DNA of 64,000 bases from Apostichopus japonicus (lineage: Eukaryota; Echinodermata; Holothuroidea; Aspidochirotida; Stichopodidae): the NCBI RefSeq assembly GCF_037975245.1, contig NC_092572.1:8375001-8439000 (forward strand). Reading direction: 5' to 3'. Position numbers and translations under genes: made by a program. Below are positions 49,401 to 61,922 of the stretch, in pieces (position 1 is the stretch's first letter; every line of letters begins with the position of its first letter). Below the pieces are notes generated by a model. The model was not told the origin of the DNA and ran no database searches. It saw nothing but the letters and a program-made list of their open reading frames with translations.

Positions 49401-52400
49401 TTCCCCCTTGGTTTTTGTAGTTTTAAATTACTTTATTGCGTCAAATGCTGTCAGAATTTCTACTTTTTAAAATAAGTTGTTTTGGTGGGGGGAAAAAATT
49501 TGTGGATCTAAGACTCTACGTACTTCTACTGCTGGCACTTCACTCATCCTCCCTTTATAATCTTGTCGGACGCTTGTTAAGGATTTTCGGAGAAGATGTT
49601 GCGTGGAACCCAGCATACCGGCAAGAATAGATCCTGGTAGAAATTTGGTAATCAGATCTTAATCTTTGGCTCTACAAGTCAGCAAATGATGGTTTCTATG
49701 TCATGTTTCCCTACACAGGTAAAAAAGGGATGGAGTATTTCCCAAAGTTCGCTCATACCAAACAGGGTAAATTTGGCACTGTTCCAACTTCAGCATCTGC
49801 AATTTCAGCAATAAAAAACAAAATCCATTTTAATACTTGTCTTTCTAACTGACATCCATGTACAGTGAAACAGAAAACCTGGTATATATATATGTATGTA
49901 AGCACATGGTTAAACAATCTTGTTAAATCTAACTTTCAAAATGCAGATTTTTAACTTCTTTTTTCCGCTTTTCATAAAAGTCTGTCTCATAGCTTTCCAT
50001 GGTTGGCTAATGTTTACTTTTCATATGAACACAATGTACAGTGTTAATGTACAGTACATATGTAGGCTGCATGTGGGGTTTTTATGCACCAACTAATTAT
50101 GGAGGTTTTATTATCTTCTTGGGGTTTATTTATTTATTTTTTTGTTGTTCTTTGTTTATCACATTGCTAATTGACTTACGGTACATTTATGAAAATTGAA
50201 ATTTCTCTGGAACTTTTTTTCTGAAGTTGTAAATGGTCGATTGAAATGTCGCCAATGGTTTATTAATTGTTATCACCTCTTCTTGGGTAATTACTCACCT
50301 AAACAAAAGAACACACACATCAATGCTTACATATTGTTTTTCTTATTTCAATATGCACATTATCATTAAAATGCTGTGAAAAACTAACCTTGTGTGCGGG
50401 TCAAATGCTGAAGTTCAATGGTTTAAGTAGATATTTTTTCACTTAGTAGATTTTTTAAATTTTTTTATCTTCCATAATGTTTTGGTCCCATAAATCAGTT
50501 ATCGAATTATATTTGACTTTCTACCTGTACATACAAAAGACAGAATACTTTCATTTGACCCATTGACCTGGCTTATCAGTGGCGATCATTCAAATCTCTT
50601 TCATTCAGTGCTTTCTCTCTAAGGTTTTTTGGTTTCGATGACAATCGTAACCTTTGCATTCATGATGGGTATGTAAGTGCGTGTGTTAGTGCGTTTGTGA
50701 TGCCCAGCCTGTAAACACAATATCTCAAGAAGGGAAGTCAGACCAATTTCAGATTTTGTGTATACAAGAACCACATTAAGTAAAAGAAGCCTATCGTTTT
50801 TAGTGGAGGTCAAAGGTCATTTGGGGTCACCAGGGGTCAAATTGTGAAAACCTTGTAAACACGATATCTCAAGATGGGAAGCATGGACAGACTTTATATT
50901 TAGTGTGTAGAAGTACCACATTAAGTACAAAAAGTCTCTTGTTTTTGGTGGAGGTCAAAGGTCATTTGGGGTCATCAGAGGTCAAATCGTGAAACCCTTA
51001 TAAACATGTACACCCTCACTATACATTAAGTAAGATTCATGAAGAAAACTGCTCATTTTACATCATGGAAACCACAATACATTTTTGCATTCTGGTTATA
51101 ATCTAAAGCAGGTAAGGTTCATATACGAAAATAACACCATTTCATGTGCATTGCGAACAGGACTTAAAGATCTAACAGTTGGTCCCGTATTTACATAAAT
51201 CAAAGATTAATGAATCATCATTAGTACACTCCTGGGGAATAATTTAGTGATCAGATGGTTCGTAGCAGTTTTGAAGTTCCTGAAGTTTGCCTCTAGGACT
51301 ATAGAATACAATAGTTCCTGTGTAAAAAATTAAAAAAATGCTACAGATCTTCGCAATTGTACATTACAGTATAGTAATTTGACCAATTTGCATACTGTAG
51401 CATGCATCACCACTCACCAGGTAAGGTATTCCCTGTCAATTACTCAATAAATATGTGCTTTTCTACTATTAGAAATAATTTTATCATTACCTATATACAT
51501 ACAGTATATACAGTGTTTTGAATCACTCAACTTCACATTGTTCCCAAATGATACATTGCTCAGTATGTGGCTCATATTGCTCTCCTCATTGATACATTTT
51601 TAGTTTAAAGCAGTTTTTTCATGCTCTGCAATTTAAAAAGATAAAAGAGATCCTAATTATGGCTTAAATATGCAATGCATTAGCTCTCAGAAAAAACCTC
51701 TTTCTTTAAATAAGCAGTCAAAATAAATAATTGAATTGTTGCAACATTTCAATATGAATTTGCATGTTCTTATTACATATGTAATGCTTAGGACTGAATG
51801 TCTCCCTATACTCATGTGGTGAGAAAATTGGGAGATATGCATTCCCTTGATTATTGTGTTTAATGTATTATGCCCAGTAGGCTTGGTAACATGGTCAGAA
51901 ATTGACAAAAAGATGTCAAATTATGCCAAAAATGTAAATCTTTACAAAAAGATGCCAATTTTTATTTTGCAAGAGTTTTAAATCTGTGCATTCATCAAGT
52001 AGTCTCCAATAAATTTGCAGAATGGAATTTTGTCACTACAAACCAGTGAAACCATTTCCATTGCATGTCTACTACTGCTCATTACGAATAAATACACTTG
52101 AGGCATTTGTTTCAAAAAATGTCTCCAGCAAAGTTTTTGAAATCTTGAAGACTTCAAGCTCTGGAAAAGTGTCTTTTTGCTCAGAAATTTTGCATGAGGT
52201 ACGGTACAGTACATGTTTGCATTTATTTTACAGAAATAGGAAAGGCTATTCACACAGGGAACAGGGCAAATTTGAAATGGTCGTCCCAGACATCTGGATC
52301 ATGTTAACATCAAATATAGATTGCCATTTTAACCTAAATCTGTAATAAAACCAAAAAGGTTCAACGATAAATTGGTATAATCTTACAGCACTTTGGAGAT

Positions 52401-55400
52401 ACTGACATCAAACCAAAATAGTGGTAAGCCTATGATCCACCCAAGGTGGGGGGGGGGAGGGTTAAAGTTTGCCCAACATTAGTGTTTTACCGACCAAACC
52501 TACACATATCTTCTACAGTGTAGATTGTAGAATCAGTCTTTGTTATATTGTTGGTACATTTATTTGGACAACGTATAGTACTGGTTGTAAAAGGGACAAT
52601 CAGAAAAGAAGAAAAAATCCTTTTGAAACTTTTTTTGAGCAAAATTTATTTGGTGAAAGGACTGTATCTAAATATTGTATGTAAATATTTTACATTATTT
52701 TCCACATAGTTTTTTACTTATATCATCACATTCCACATTCATCCCGTCAGGCTATCGCACAGACTTTGGTTGGTATTCACAAACTAATATCTTCTGTCTG
52801 CCTCACCCAATTTGCAATGTCAGAGAAAAGAGAATAGTTCATTTTAAGGTTGAGGAAAGTCACTTTTCTATGTAATTTTGCCTCAGCCAACTGGATTCAG
52901 TGACTCAATTCCCTGTAGTATCATTGGGGGGGGGGGGGTTGGTGGATGGGGTAGAGGAGGGAGTGGGGGAATGAGGGAGTCACATTGACTCAAGTTTTTT
53001 CATCCTTGGGAATGGGTTACTTAAGTGTAAATACTTGTTAGCACACTGACTTAAGTATACTTAATATGTTATACTGGATAGACAGTCAGTCTAGATCCTT
53101 CCCCCTACACTCCCCTTACCCTCCCAGTCCATTCCCTTCTACCGACCAGACATGCAAAAAACGAGGCAAATTTCTAAGCACTTTCTATTTATCATAGGTC
53201 TCCAACACTTTCACAGCACGTTAACTACCCATAGCCAATTAATGCATGCACAATAATGGCCGAGGTTACAGTATGTAGTAATTGTGGTTGAAGTCATGAT
53301 TACAAGTGTTGTGAAATAAGGTTATGCAGCAGATCATGGTCATAACAACTGATTGAAGAAAAACTCATTCTTGTGTTGACATCTCCATGAATAGAGCTAA
53401 AGTACTGTAGTTATGGAGGTGGAAAGCAAATAGAATCTTCGCAATCACTAGATTAGAATTACACAGATTTGAACCACCTTTATGAAAAGAAATCTACTGG
53501 CTAAAGTCAAGTTCTCACTGGTGACTTTACCTGAATTATAATCAACAAAAACATGGATTACTGTACAGCCTTATGAGCAGCCTAAGAATATTTGCTGATT
53601 ATAAAGCAGTTCAATAGGAAGTTTTAAATGTAAGGTACGGATGTTAACCTCATCCTTTGACTGAAGATTTTCCCCATTCTTTGACTGATTTATCACGTTT
53701 ATCATAACGTCTACTGTTTTTGTTTCCTTTTTCTAAGTTTGAGGCTTTATTAGTTAACTACTCAAATGCATTCAGTTTGTATAATGTTAGGTGTTTCCTC
53801 ATTCACATTGCTACACTGTAGATTGAACTTCTAATGACAATTGAATGTACTGTACATAAATGTCAAGCTCAGCAGTCACAATTTTACCAATTGTGTGTTA
53901 AACCAATAGCGTACTTCTTAGATGATATTGAAGTTAAGTGTGTATGTTACTATGACCTGCCAAACACACTACTGCATGCTAAAGTACTGTGGTTAGGTTC
54001 TGCATGATATAATCTTACAGTACAGTCTGAATGATTAATTAAATTAATAGATTGATCGATTGAATGATTGGAAAGCTCAAGTTAGACAATGATGTACTGC
54101 TTACAATTCAGGTTGAAAGTTTGGGTGAAATTATCCAATTTGCAAATTGACATTTTCCCAACTTTACCTGCTATGTCTTGGTTTTATGCCTTAGTATGCC
54201 AGACTATACATTGTGTGGTTTTACACTGTAAACTTAAAGAGTACCCCTAGGGTCATTCACATTGCAAAAGTCTACTCATTGAAAGGAAGATGTCACCCAT
54301 TAAATGACATAAATTGAGACTTTTTAATGTATCCCCCTCCTTGTTCCTCCCCCTCCCCTTCTCCCAGCTTTTACCCCAAAATATCTGTTGGAGTATGTTA
54401 ATTTCCAAAATCTGGTACATCCCGTTGTATTTTTGTTTAGAGTTGACTCTATAGTGGCTTGAAGATGCTGTGATCGGTTTCATCATTTCCGGGATTTATC
54501 TTCACGTGCAAAGTCACTCAAGTAGGAGGAATCTAAGAGAAATTTGTCCTTGGTCCAAAAGTTTTCCCAGCTTCCATTCTCCAAGTACAATTTGTACCCT
54601 TCCCTCTTGTCAACCTACACTTGACCTTGAAATGTCTTCATTGTCAACCATACTAGAATTCAACTATAACTGCTTTAGTGACCAGTCATAATCTCAAGTC
54701 ATATTTGTTCAGATTTGTCATGTTCTCCTTTTTCCATCGTTTTCTTATGCTAATTACCTCTCTGCTGCTGGTGACTGAGTGTTTAATAACGTCATAATGA
54801 GTGTGTAGAAAGGTATAGTATGTGTAACGTTACAGTAGTGCTGCAGGCATGTAACAGCAATGTAGAGTAGCGGGCCTAGTGGATCACTGGTTGCTATTTA
54901 ATGCTTAACATTTTACATTTGTAAAGTAGATACAGAGGTGTCCAGTCTTTGGTTATAGCATGGAAGTTAAAGGCACTCCACTGAATAGTGAAAGAAGACA
55001 TACATCAGACCACCATCATTGGTCTATGTGTAAGAGATAACTGTCATCAACCACTACCCCCCCCCCACCCTACTCACCCCACCCTCCAGCAGATAGACAC
55101 AAACCAGACCACCATCATTGGTCTATGTGTAAGAGATAACTGTCATCAACCACTACCCCCCCCCCCACCATCCTACTCACCCCACCCTCCAGCAGATAGA
55201 CACAAACCAGACCATCTTCATTGGTAAGAGATGTCTCTGCCATTTTAGCCAAAGTTGATGTGTTGGGTTTGTGCTCCCTTTAAACATTTTGTAAATAGTT
55301 GGGTTTAAGTTGATCACTTTATTGTTTGTCTGTACTCATCATTGTTTGTGATGAGAAACGTTTCTGTATGTGGTACATCTTTTTTGTTCCGGTTGATTAT

Positions 55401-57238
55401 CTTTTGCTTCGCATTTTTGTTTTGTTTTTGAAAGCATCTACGGTATTTTGGTTTACAATTTATGTTCTGTCATATGGGTAAATTATATCGAGTTTATAAT
55501 TAATATGGAAGGGTTGTCCGCTTGTCGCATTAATTAATGATGATTAAAGGAGCAAACAGAACAACCATAAGGAAGGTCGTAATTTCACTAATTGTAGTGT
55601 CAGGGAGTTTTTTTGTTTTCATTGCTCTTCACAAAACATGTGTTTGCTTTTCATATTTATTTTGTCTTTTAATAATAATTTGGAACCATATTATTTCTCA
55701 CTATAAAGGAGGGCTGTTTTTGTTGTTATATTCTGTATGAATTTGAACTACCAGTGTAGCATAGCAACGAAGGGGGGGGGGGGGGGAGACAGGACAGTAA
55801 TGAGAAATATACTGTAGACAGTATGTGTTTGATATCCATTTACTCACAGCCTACACATTTCATACCTTGGATCATTTTGCATGTCAAAGTTAACCTCTGA
55901 ATCTCATTTCGTGTAAAAATGTTGCTTGGTCAAAAGGTGTAGCTGTGTTCCTAATTGTAATAGTTTTACAGAGTCGTTACTAGTACTACAGCACAGCTAC
56001 AGGTAACTTAAAGTTATTGGCTTTACTGTTTAAATTAAATTGTATAATATTATCCAGCCATTCTGCAGAACATTAGCATACAGTACCTATACATACTCTT
56101 GGTCATTACAGTTTTATAGATTTTTGCCCCCTGGCTGTTACTAAGGTAATTAATTATTGAAGGTCTTCTCTATCTTGTCACTGTGTTTTAGCTGGGAAAA
56201 ATGTATTAATATCCCATAGAGTAAATCTATTCTGATAGTTTACCAATGTGATTTTTTTCATAGCTCGGTTAATATGATGTTCAGAATATATTTTTCCCAC
56301 ACTCTGATGCTTTAAAGAAAATCACATTTAACCTTTTTTTTTCAAAAAATCATTTGGGAATACATGTTCCTCATTTATTCTTATGTTTTTGCATGTAATT
56401 TTGACTTTTTTTTCTCTTTTAACCGTTTTTTTTTTTTTGCTCTTTTAATCTGTTTTTTTGTGTGTGTGTGTGTGTGTTAAATTTAGTTTCCTGCTTGATT
56501 TCAAACTAGTAAAGGTGTTTTTGATGCTTTGATCTTTGGAATAAAATTAGAATCAAAGTATGGTTAAAGTATTGCTTGCGCATGCCTAATGACTAATGTA
56601 TTGACTGACCGTTTTGGTGAAAAAATATGGGATACACAATGTTATTGTCTGAATTTGTATTTCACTCATTCTCTGTCAAAAGGGTAGAATCTTGACTAAA
56701 AACCTAAAACACAAAAGGAGTGTAGATCAAGTTCCTTTGTGTTTATAATGAAATGCATATAATGAATAATGAGGCTTTTGTAATAGAACAACCATTATAT
56801 GCCCTGTTGGGAAACTATCCATTGTTATCTTTAACATAGCAAAGAGAACCTTCCACTATATCCATGTTTGATATTGAAGAAGTCACACACAAATTCAATA
56901 TACTATTGATTTCTCATGCTTTAATCAATGTTTGTACTGTTTCTAACTTTGCAGGTATCAATGCCACCTATGTGTCTTTGTCCGGGGCAGTTCAAAGACA
57001 ACCTTTTGCCAAGACGTCCCCAAGATGCAGGGATACTGTAGACTTTTGGAAACCTTGCGTGTGCCACGTGGACGTCTGCGTGGGCTGGTATCCCTGCGGG
57101 CTCAAGTACTGCCGGGGTAGAGACTCGGCCGGCAACAACGTGAACTATCGGTGCGGCATCAAGACCTGTAAAAAGTGCCGAGGATTCGATTATTACATCT
57201 CACAAAAGTCGCTCTGCCTTTGGGATCATCAGAATTGA
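43446..57238 (+). CDS. OAF: Out at first (OAF) family secreted protein, complete, four exons
   Basis: OAF proteins are secreted factors first described in Drosophila; their molecular role is poorly known. Coding exons: 43446-43700, 44904-45038, 47299-47476, 56955-57238. GT/AG joins keep frame, giving 283 residues against 273 in human. The N-terminus has a hydrophobic stretch (about residues 21-36) fitting a signal peptide. An alternative ATG at 43461 would shorten the basic leader by five residues. Recognisable blocks are IHMEFQKLDGTLI, LCFVNQFSKSS, MSKLRQKNPGTIR at the exon 2/3 join, TREEDLKLWSKGIN at the exon 3/4 join, and the Cys-rich end CVCHVDVCVGWYPCGLKYC, CGIKTCKKC, LCLWD. Intron 3 is 9.5 kb and repeat-filled. 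A polyadenylation signal aataaa lies at 58125-58130. The gene is head-to-head with RPLP1. Confidence 0.96.
44130..44280 (+). repeat. Dispersed repeat in OAF intron 1, second broken copy in intron 3
   Basis: gaccttaatttcaaggcct, then ttcattctgatggacatgac, then attaatatgtgtg with aggataaacttag. The same order occurs at 48718-48765, 48957-49007 and 49229-49262, where it is interrupted by two inserts. Both copies have the same orientation. Confidence 0.8.
45624..46797. mobile_element. 1.17-kb DNA transposon without transposase, nine internal 14-bp motifs, TACA target duplication
   Basis: It starts gggccattctcgg and ends ccagagaatggccc, an inverted pair with an 11-bp core. It is flanked by taca at 45620-45623 and 46798-46801. 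Inside, gtcacgtgtgtgac occurs at 45636, 45816 (last base changed), 46012, 46034, 46181, 46203, 46240 (inverted), 46259 and 46425. Eight are in one orientation. The core contains the E-box cacgtg. The open frame at 46268-46471 has no recognisable domain. It lies in OAF intron 2. The superfamily is not assigned; 4-bp duplications occur in Sola, Academ and others. Confidence 0.9.
49008..49228. mobile_element. 221-bp TG...CA element with GAAT target duplication (solo-LTR-like or small DNA element)
   Basis: It starts tgtagaggt and ends acctctaca, a 9-bp inverted pair. gaat at 49004-49007 is repeated at 49229-49232. It interrupts a dispersed repeat whose unbroken relative is at 44130-44280, so the insertion is clear. 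TG...CA ends and a 4-bp duplication fit a solo LTR or a Ginger-type remnant. It is a fossil with no coding content. Confidence 0.7.
50615..51005 (+). repeat. Dispersed repeat carrying two perfect DR1 motifs, OAF intron 3
   Basis: It matches the block at 28150-28510: gatgacaatcgtaacctttg, ctgtaaacacaatatctcaa, ggaggtcaaaggtcatttgg, with an internal duplication of about 145 bp. DR1 sites are at 50807-50819 and 50952-50964. Extra ggggtca half-sites follow each. Confidence 0.82.
52430..52570 (+). repeat. Dispersed repeat shared with 29120-29260
   Basis: Both stretches follow the order cctatg(g/a)tccacc, a G-rich run, ctacacat, ctacagtgta and ctttgtt. One is in a receptor intron, the other in OAF intron 3. 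They are diverged and no ends are recognised. Confidence 0.55.
54980..55225. repeat. Tandem duplication of about 115 bp, OAF intron 3
   Basis: accagaccaccatcattggt, ctatgtgtaagagataactg, a poly-C run and ccctccagcagatagacaca occur twice, with a partial third copy (accagaccatcttcattgg). Confidence 0.93.
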
Positions 57239-58150
57239 TGGTTTCATGAAATGCTAATTTTTACATTTTGAATGAAAATATGAAGATTGTATTTAAACAT
57301 GTGGTGTTTGATAGAATTTTCGAGCAGTCATCGGGGGAAGAGATGCTATGTTGTAGACATAATTGTAGGAGCTTTCTGATTGGAATAAGGAGTTGGCATC
57401 TATCAGTGCCAAGATTCCCGGACTCATACAATGAAGGGCGGGGGGGGGGGTGGGGCAGGGGGAACAGACAAATGTCAGTATATTGTTGGAACAGATACAG
57501 TATGGGAGCGCATATCAGTGGTATATAGACTAACAGTGCTGAAAACATTTCCAATTATTTCTTGCGTTATTGAAATGAAATGATTTAGTCAGATAGTAGT
57601 TGAAGGAAATCGAGAGAGAGAGAGTGGAAGTGGGTTATTTGAGGGGCGGGGGGGGGGCGGTGAGGATGTGTAGGGGACAGGATTGTAGTTTCTCAAATAT
57701 TTTTTGTTTTGTTTTTGCCACCTTCCATGAATACAGGTAGTATGATAGAAATGTAGCCCTAGTAGCCTTACTGCAGTCTTTATTGCCATTCTCTTTGTAA
57801 AAATATTACAGATCTCACCCCCTTTCTAGATAATAATATATGCTTTTGCCTAATATACCACCTGGATTTAGTGAAATGAAGTACTTAATGGTAAATCCAA
57901 AGGGAGTCAGTGGCTTGACTGCCAACAGAATCGAATTTACTGAGGAGGAAATGCTTGAAATGCTGTCGTACTTAAGACAATTCTTGGAATAGCATCAATT
58001 TTCCAAGTTAACTTTACTTAAACAATATATATGCAAGTATGTGCTACTTCACATATGATTAGATAATCCAGTTATTTAATATGCCATTCAGAAGTCGATG
58101 TACAGTATTTATGAATTATTTTGTAATAAAAACAACTTTTATAGCTATTG
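57239..58150 (+). other. OAF 3' UTR (inferred) with polyadenylation signal
   Basis: The stretch from the OAF stop to the aataaa at 58125-58130 is likely the 3' UTR. It contains poly-G runs near 57439 and 57649 and a 50-codon open frame at 57840-57992. Confidence 0.5.
57840..57992 (+). CDS. Small open frame of 50 residues in the OAF 3' UTR, unknown
   Basis: It starts ATG and reads MLLPNIPPGFSEMKYLMVNP, then KGVSGLTANRIEFTEEEMLE, then MLSYLRQFLE, then stop. The composition is balanced and the end is amphipathic, unlike the low-complexity frames around it. I do not recognise it. An alternative last exon is unlikely because stops lie between the nearest acceptor-like acag and the ATG. It may be chance. 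Confidence 0.25.
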   Translation: MLLPNIPPGFSEMKYLMVNPKGVSGLTANRIEFTEEEMLEMLSYLRQFLE

Positions 58151-58489
58151 AAGTCGTTGTTTCTTGTTCTTTTTGAATGAATACTTTCATTTCATGTAGG
58201 ATTGTGTGGATAAACAATGAGCGGTTGGTGATAATTTGAAACAGTGCAATGTCATTCCATTTTCAAAATAGTGAATTTACTTACATGTAGGGAGGAATGG
58301 GTGGACCAGCGGTGATATTGAGGATGGAGTTATTTGGGGTTATTGTATTTATATTTTGTGTGTGTCTTGCTCTCTGTATGGGTCTCCGTACCAGAACAGA
58401 GATATCTGATCACGCTGGAAAGTTACTCTCAATGCTAGTCCAGTTTTGGCCACTTATTTCCTATTTGATCGACATAACCAGCTTACATA

Positions 58490-58790
58490 CAGTTATTCCA
58501 GATTACAGATAAAGATTTATCTGGCCATATAGAGCCAGATATAACTGGATTATCTGGATTTTCTTTATATCAACCAGATAAAGTTGTATCTGGCCCAGAT
58601 ATAGATGCAATAAAATTTAACCAGATAAACTTTTATATGGGCCATATAAAACTTTATTTTATATCAAGTTATATCTGCCTAATTTTTTATCTGGCCAGAT
58701 ATAAATTCCAGATCTGGAGCAGATCTGGCCAGGATTGAAATTCCAGATCTGGATTTTTATATCTGGCCCAGATCTGGGATTTCGGTAAGG
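58490..58790. repeat. Cluster of palindromic tatctggcc(c)agata motifs
   Basis: Short palindromic words recur many times in both orientations over 300 bp: atctggccagat, atctggcccagat, ccagatctgg and ccatataaaa. It looks like a small repeat that folds on itself. No ends or target duplication were identified. Confidence 0.7.
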
Positions 58791-58799
58791 GAACCCTAG

Positions 58800-60388
58800 C
58801 TATATATGTTTCTTTTGCCATCCACAATTCGCCCTGGAAATGTCAGCCCCTTCTAGCCACCCCCCTCCCCCCTCTCCATACCTCGGTGACAACGTCACAT
58901 TGTTTGAAAAGCTCCACTACATTATAACATTACTGTGCGGACATGTCAACAATCATACTTTAGCTTTTCGAAACGTCTTCTCGACTATGAATTTCTTACC
59001 TACAATATCGAGTAGTTTGGACAACCATATTGTGTACTTTTTCGGAATGAACGGTTTTTGCTAACCCTCGAGGAAGTTTGAAAACCCGAAGTCAAAATGA
59101 CATAAAAGTACTCATAAATATTCAGTGTAAATTTGAATATACATTTAAGGTCGAAAGTAGTCGTATGTTGATTGGACCAAATGTGAATGATCTCAATATT
59201 TACAATATATTGACCAATCGCTACCTTTGTAAGGAAACAACCGTCATCCTCATCTTTGATTTGGCACAATCCAGCCTGTCGGCGTAGGTAAGAACGATAG
59301 CAGGTAGGTACCACATCATATTTTTATATATTCTTTACTATGTTCATTTTCTTGTCAATTAAAAGTTATCAATCATCTTCTGGAACTCGTAGAGTGACTG
59401 AAAAAGTAAAAATATCGTGCATTGCGCCAAATAGCCCGAAAGTATGAGTTTGCCAATCTATTTGTATATTTACCCGCAGCAAGATGTGCGTTGTCCACGG
59501 AACATACCACTAACGAAATCTGCGTCAATTCTTTTGCTCATGTATCTTTCTTGAAAGGTACTCTTAGGACCACATCTATCAAGAAAGTTTAGATGTATCA
59601 TAAAGTACAGTCTGACGACTAAAGAATCTATTTAAAGCCTGTTACTTTGAAAAAAAATTGGCAGGTAATCTATGAAACAGGATCACAACATGGCGGAAAG
59701 GGGTGAATGACTAAAATTTGCATGAACGTGTTTTGCGCATGCCTCGATATGGTAAATTAAAGTAACATCGGCGACGTCCGACTTAAAAAAGTGTGTCGAA
59801 AGTTACATTCTGTCAATTTTGTTCCTATTTAGAAAAGGAATGCCATCGCCCAATGTATTTTCTAACAATTGCTGATATTATAAGCAATATGTGTTCATAT
59901 TATGCAGAGAAAACAGACACGGTGTTCGCATTGGGTGTTAGGATTTGTACGCAGGTAGCGCAGTACAACTTACAACGTTTAGTACACATACACTGTATAA
60001 TCTAGTGCTATAATAATATCAGCAACCAAGTTGTATGAAGGCAACAAACTGTCTTCGCTCTAGCTGTTGTACAATAGGCTACAGTACTGCAGAACAGTTT
60101 AGCTTGACAAATAAGAGAACTGGGAGATTTTAAGACTTAGTGAAAATTGTGAATATGATAGGAATAAGTCAGTAACAGAAAAGATGCAGAAAGATGGGAT
60201 TTTGGGAGTAGCCTAGGCCTGGATTTAGAAACAATAAAATAAAGATATTTTCTTAAGCCTGGCCCTAAATAAAGTTTGTCAGATGATAAGTCCTCTAAGT
60301 AGTTAACAATGTTTTCCATGCTCATTTGTTCGTCAGAGGCATACCTTACTAAGCAAGTGATCAAGAGATTGTCACAGGTTCTTCAGGA
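58800..60388. other. Unassigned DNA
   Basis: Overlapping open frames on both strands at about 59000-59314 and a minus-strand frame at 60137-60364 lack recognisable domains. I do not call them. Confidence 0.4.
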
Positions 60389-60538
60389 ATGGAGGCTGAT
60401 GGTAGGGAGCCAGTGTGGCCACCCCATACCAATACTAGCCATGGCACTAGTGCTAGTCGCCGCTTGATATCCCTGCAGTCTGTTCGCAGTCCTATGCAGC
60501 ACGATGGTGTTTCAAGCTCACAAGTTGACTCTTCAGAA
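60389..60538 (+). CDS. Possible first coding exon of an unknown gene
   Basis: An ATG-initiated frame of exactly 50 codons runs straight into a consensus donor (gaa|gtaagt). It reads MEADGREPVWPPHTNTSHGT, then SASRRLISLQSVRSPMQHDG, then VSSSQVDSSE. It is Ser-rich and probably disordered, with no known domain. No partner exon is recognised to the right, where repeats follow. The opposite strand is also open. Confidence 0.33.
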
Positions 60539-60665
60539 GTAAGTATAGTCATTTAAATATATTTATAGATACTGGTGCAGTACTTGTTATAACAAAGAAA
60601 CTCAGAAGTTCTGACTTCTCTCAGAGTGAGCTCTGACACTAGATAAATTCCTTCCTACTCCTAAT

Positions 60666-60825
60666 AGTAGTATAGTCAGTATTGCGAAGTTCGGAACACT
60701 GCCAAGTTCAGACACCCTAAGAAATACACAATTTCACCATGACAACCTATAGCAACAGCCAATTTCACGAAAAACTACAAAGCTACAGTTATTTTCTCTC
60801 AAAAATGACCCGTGTGTAAGCAGGG
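60666..60825. mobile_element. Partial inverted copy of the 17530-18048 MITE
   Basis: tatagtcagtattgcgaagt, ccctaagaaatacac and ctacagttattttctctc match the complement of 17888-18048. It is cut off at about 60825 by the next element. Confidence 0.85.
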
Positions 60826-60950
60826 TTGGCCGGTTTTTACCGGGCGGTTTTTACCGCCCCGGGAAAAACAAGTTTTTTACCGGTTTTTACCGGGAGGTTT
60901 TTCCCACCTATAAGTGGGAAAAACTGGGAAAAACCGGGAAAAACCTCAAA
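60826..60950. mobile_element. Element end rich in ggtttttaccgg / ccgggaaaaacc inverted repeats
   Basis: It begins ggttggccggtttttaccgg and contains several alternating copies of that word and its near-complement, giving strong self-pairing. It interrupts the preceding MITE copy. Possibly a hAT-type terminus; not confirmed. Confidence 0.5.
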
Positions 60951-61922
60951 TTATATAGAATTCCTAAAAACTCATGTGGAACTTGTGGAGGAGCATAGAA
61001 TCTACAAGAAAATGGCATCTTATGGTAGGGGGTTGGGTTACATCCAAAGAACAGCTATGATCTATAACTTGTGAGTTTACCGATTAGACTATTATAAATA
61101 ATTCAAATAAATAATATATTGGATGCTCAGATCAACCAACTTTATTTTCCTATCGAGATGCATAATTCCATTATCTAGAGAATGGACTCGTATCAAACTG
61201 TTGGTGCCTCCTAGGGCTATGGTTCGTCATATTATACATGCCACATTAGTCCGCTCAGATCCAAATGATGATTCACATCCAAGAACGATCACTTCATGTC
61301 TGCGATAAATTGTACTCTGTTCACACTTCGCACTAGGCACTGTACTATGCTTATATTGCTTATAGGCACTGTACTAAGTGACTGTTGTGACATCAACTAA
61401 TTTGAGAATAAGTAACAATTGGAACAGTTACTTGTGTTGTTGATACTCCTACCTCTTCAGTTAGCCTATACACAGGAAGTGCCCAGTATCACCTCACCTG
61501 TCCACCTCAGAGTGTTTAATCACTCATGCATGAAGTTGTATAATAATTGGACCATGTTTGCATCAAGGTAAACAGTTTGGTTGTGTGAATGGCTCCATAG
61601 GGCCATTGTGCGTTTAATACTTTAATTGGGCCCATGTGCCTTACAAAGTTTCAAAGCAGTTTCTATTGAGCCCCCTGGATTGAAGTTCACCTCAATAGAC
61701 TGTTGCCTACTGTATTAATGGAATGGAATGAACTGTCTGAGCACATAATATTATATTATTATATGGTTCCTTGTCCCTTTGAGGCTTTGGATGCCATGGT
61801 TCGCCACTTCGTTCTATCCTCCGCTGTTCATGCCACACAATAGGCCTGAAGAATTTAGGAGGGGTGAATGTCCCAGTGTAGACCTATAATGGTTTGGGCA
61901 ATAGGCAATGCATACTGCTAAA

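Noticed and set aside
54988-55227. Frame with repeated GLCVRDNCHQPLPPPPP as a proline-rich protein
   Set aside because: It is a reading of the 115-bp tandem duplication with its poly-C run in OAF intron 3.
59000-59314. Overlapping frames on both strands as small genes
   Set aside because: Neither strand shows a domain or splice context; both being open suggests chance.
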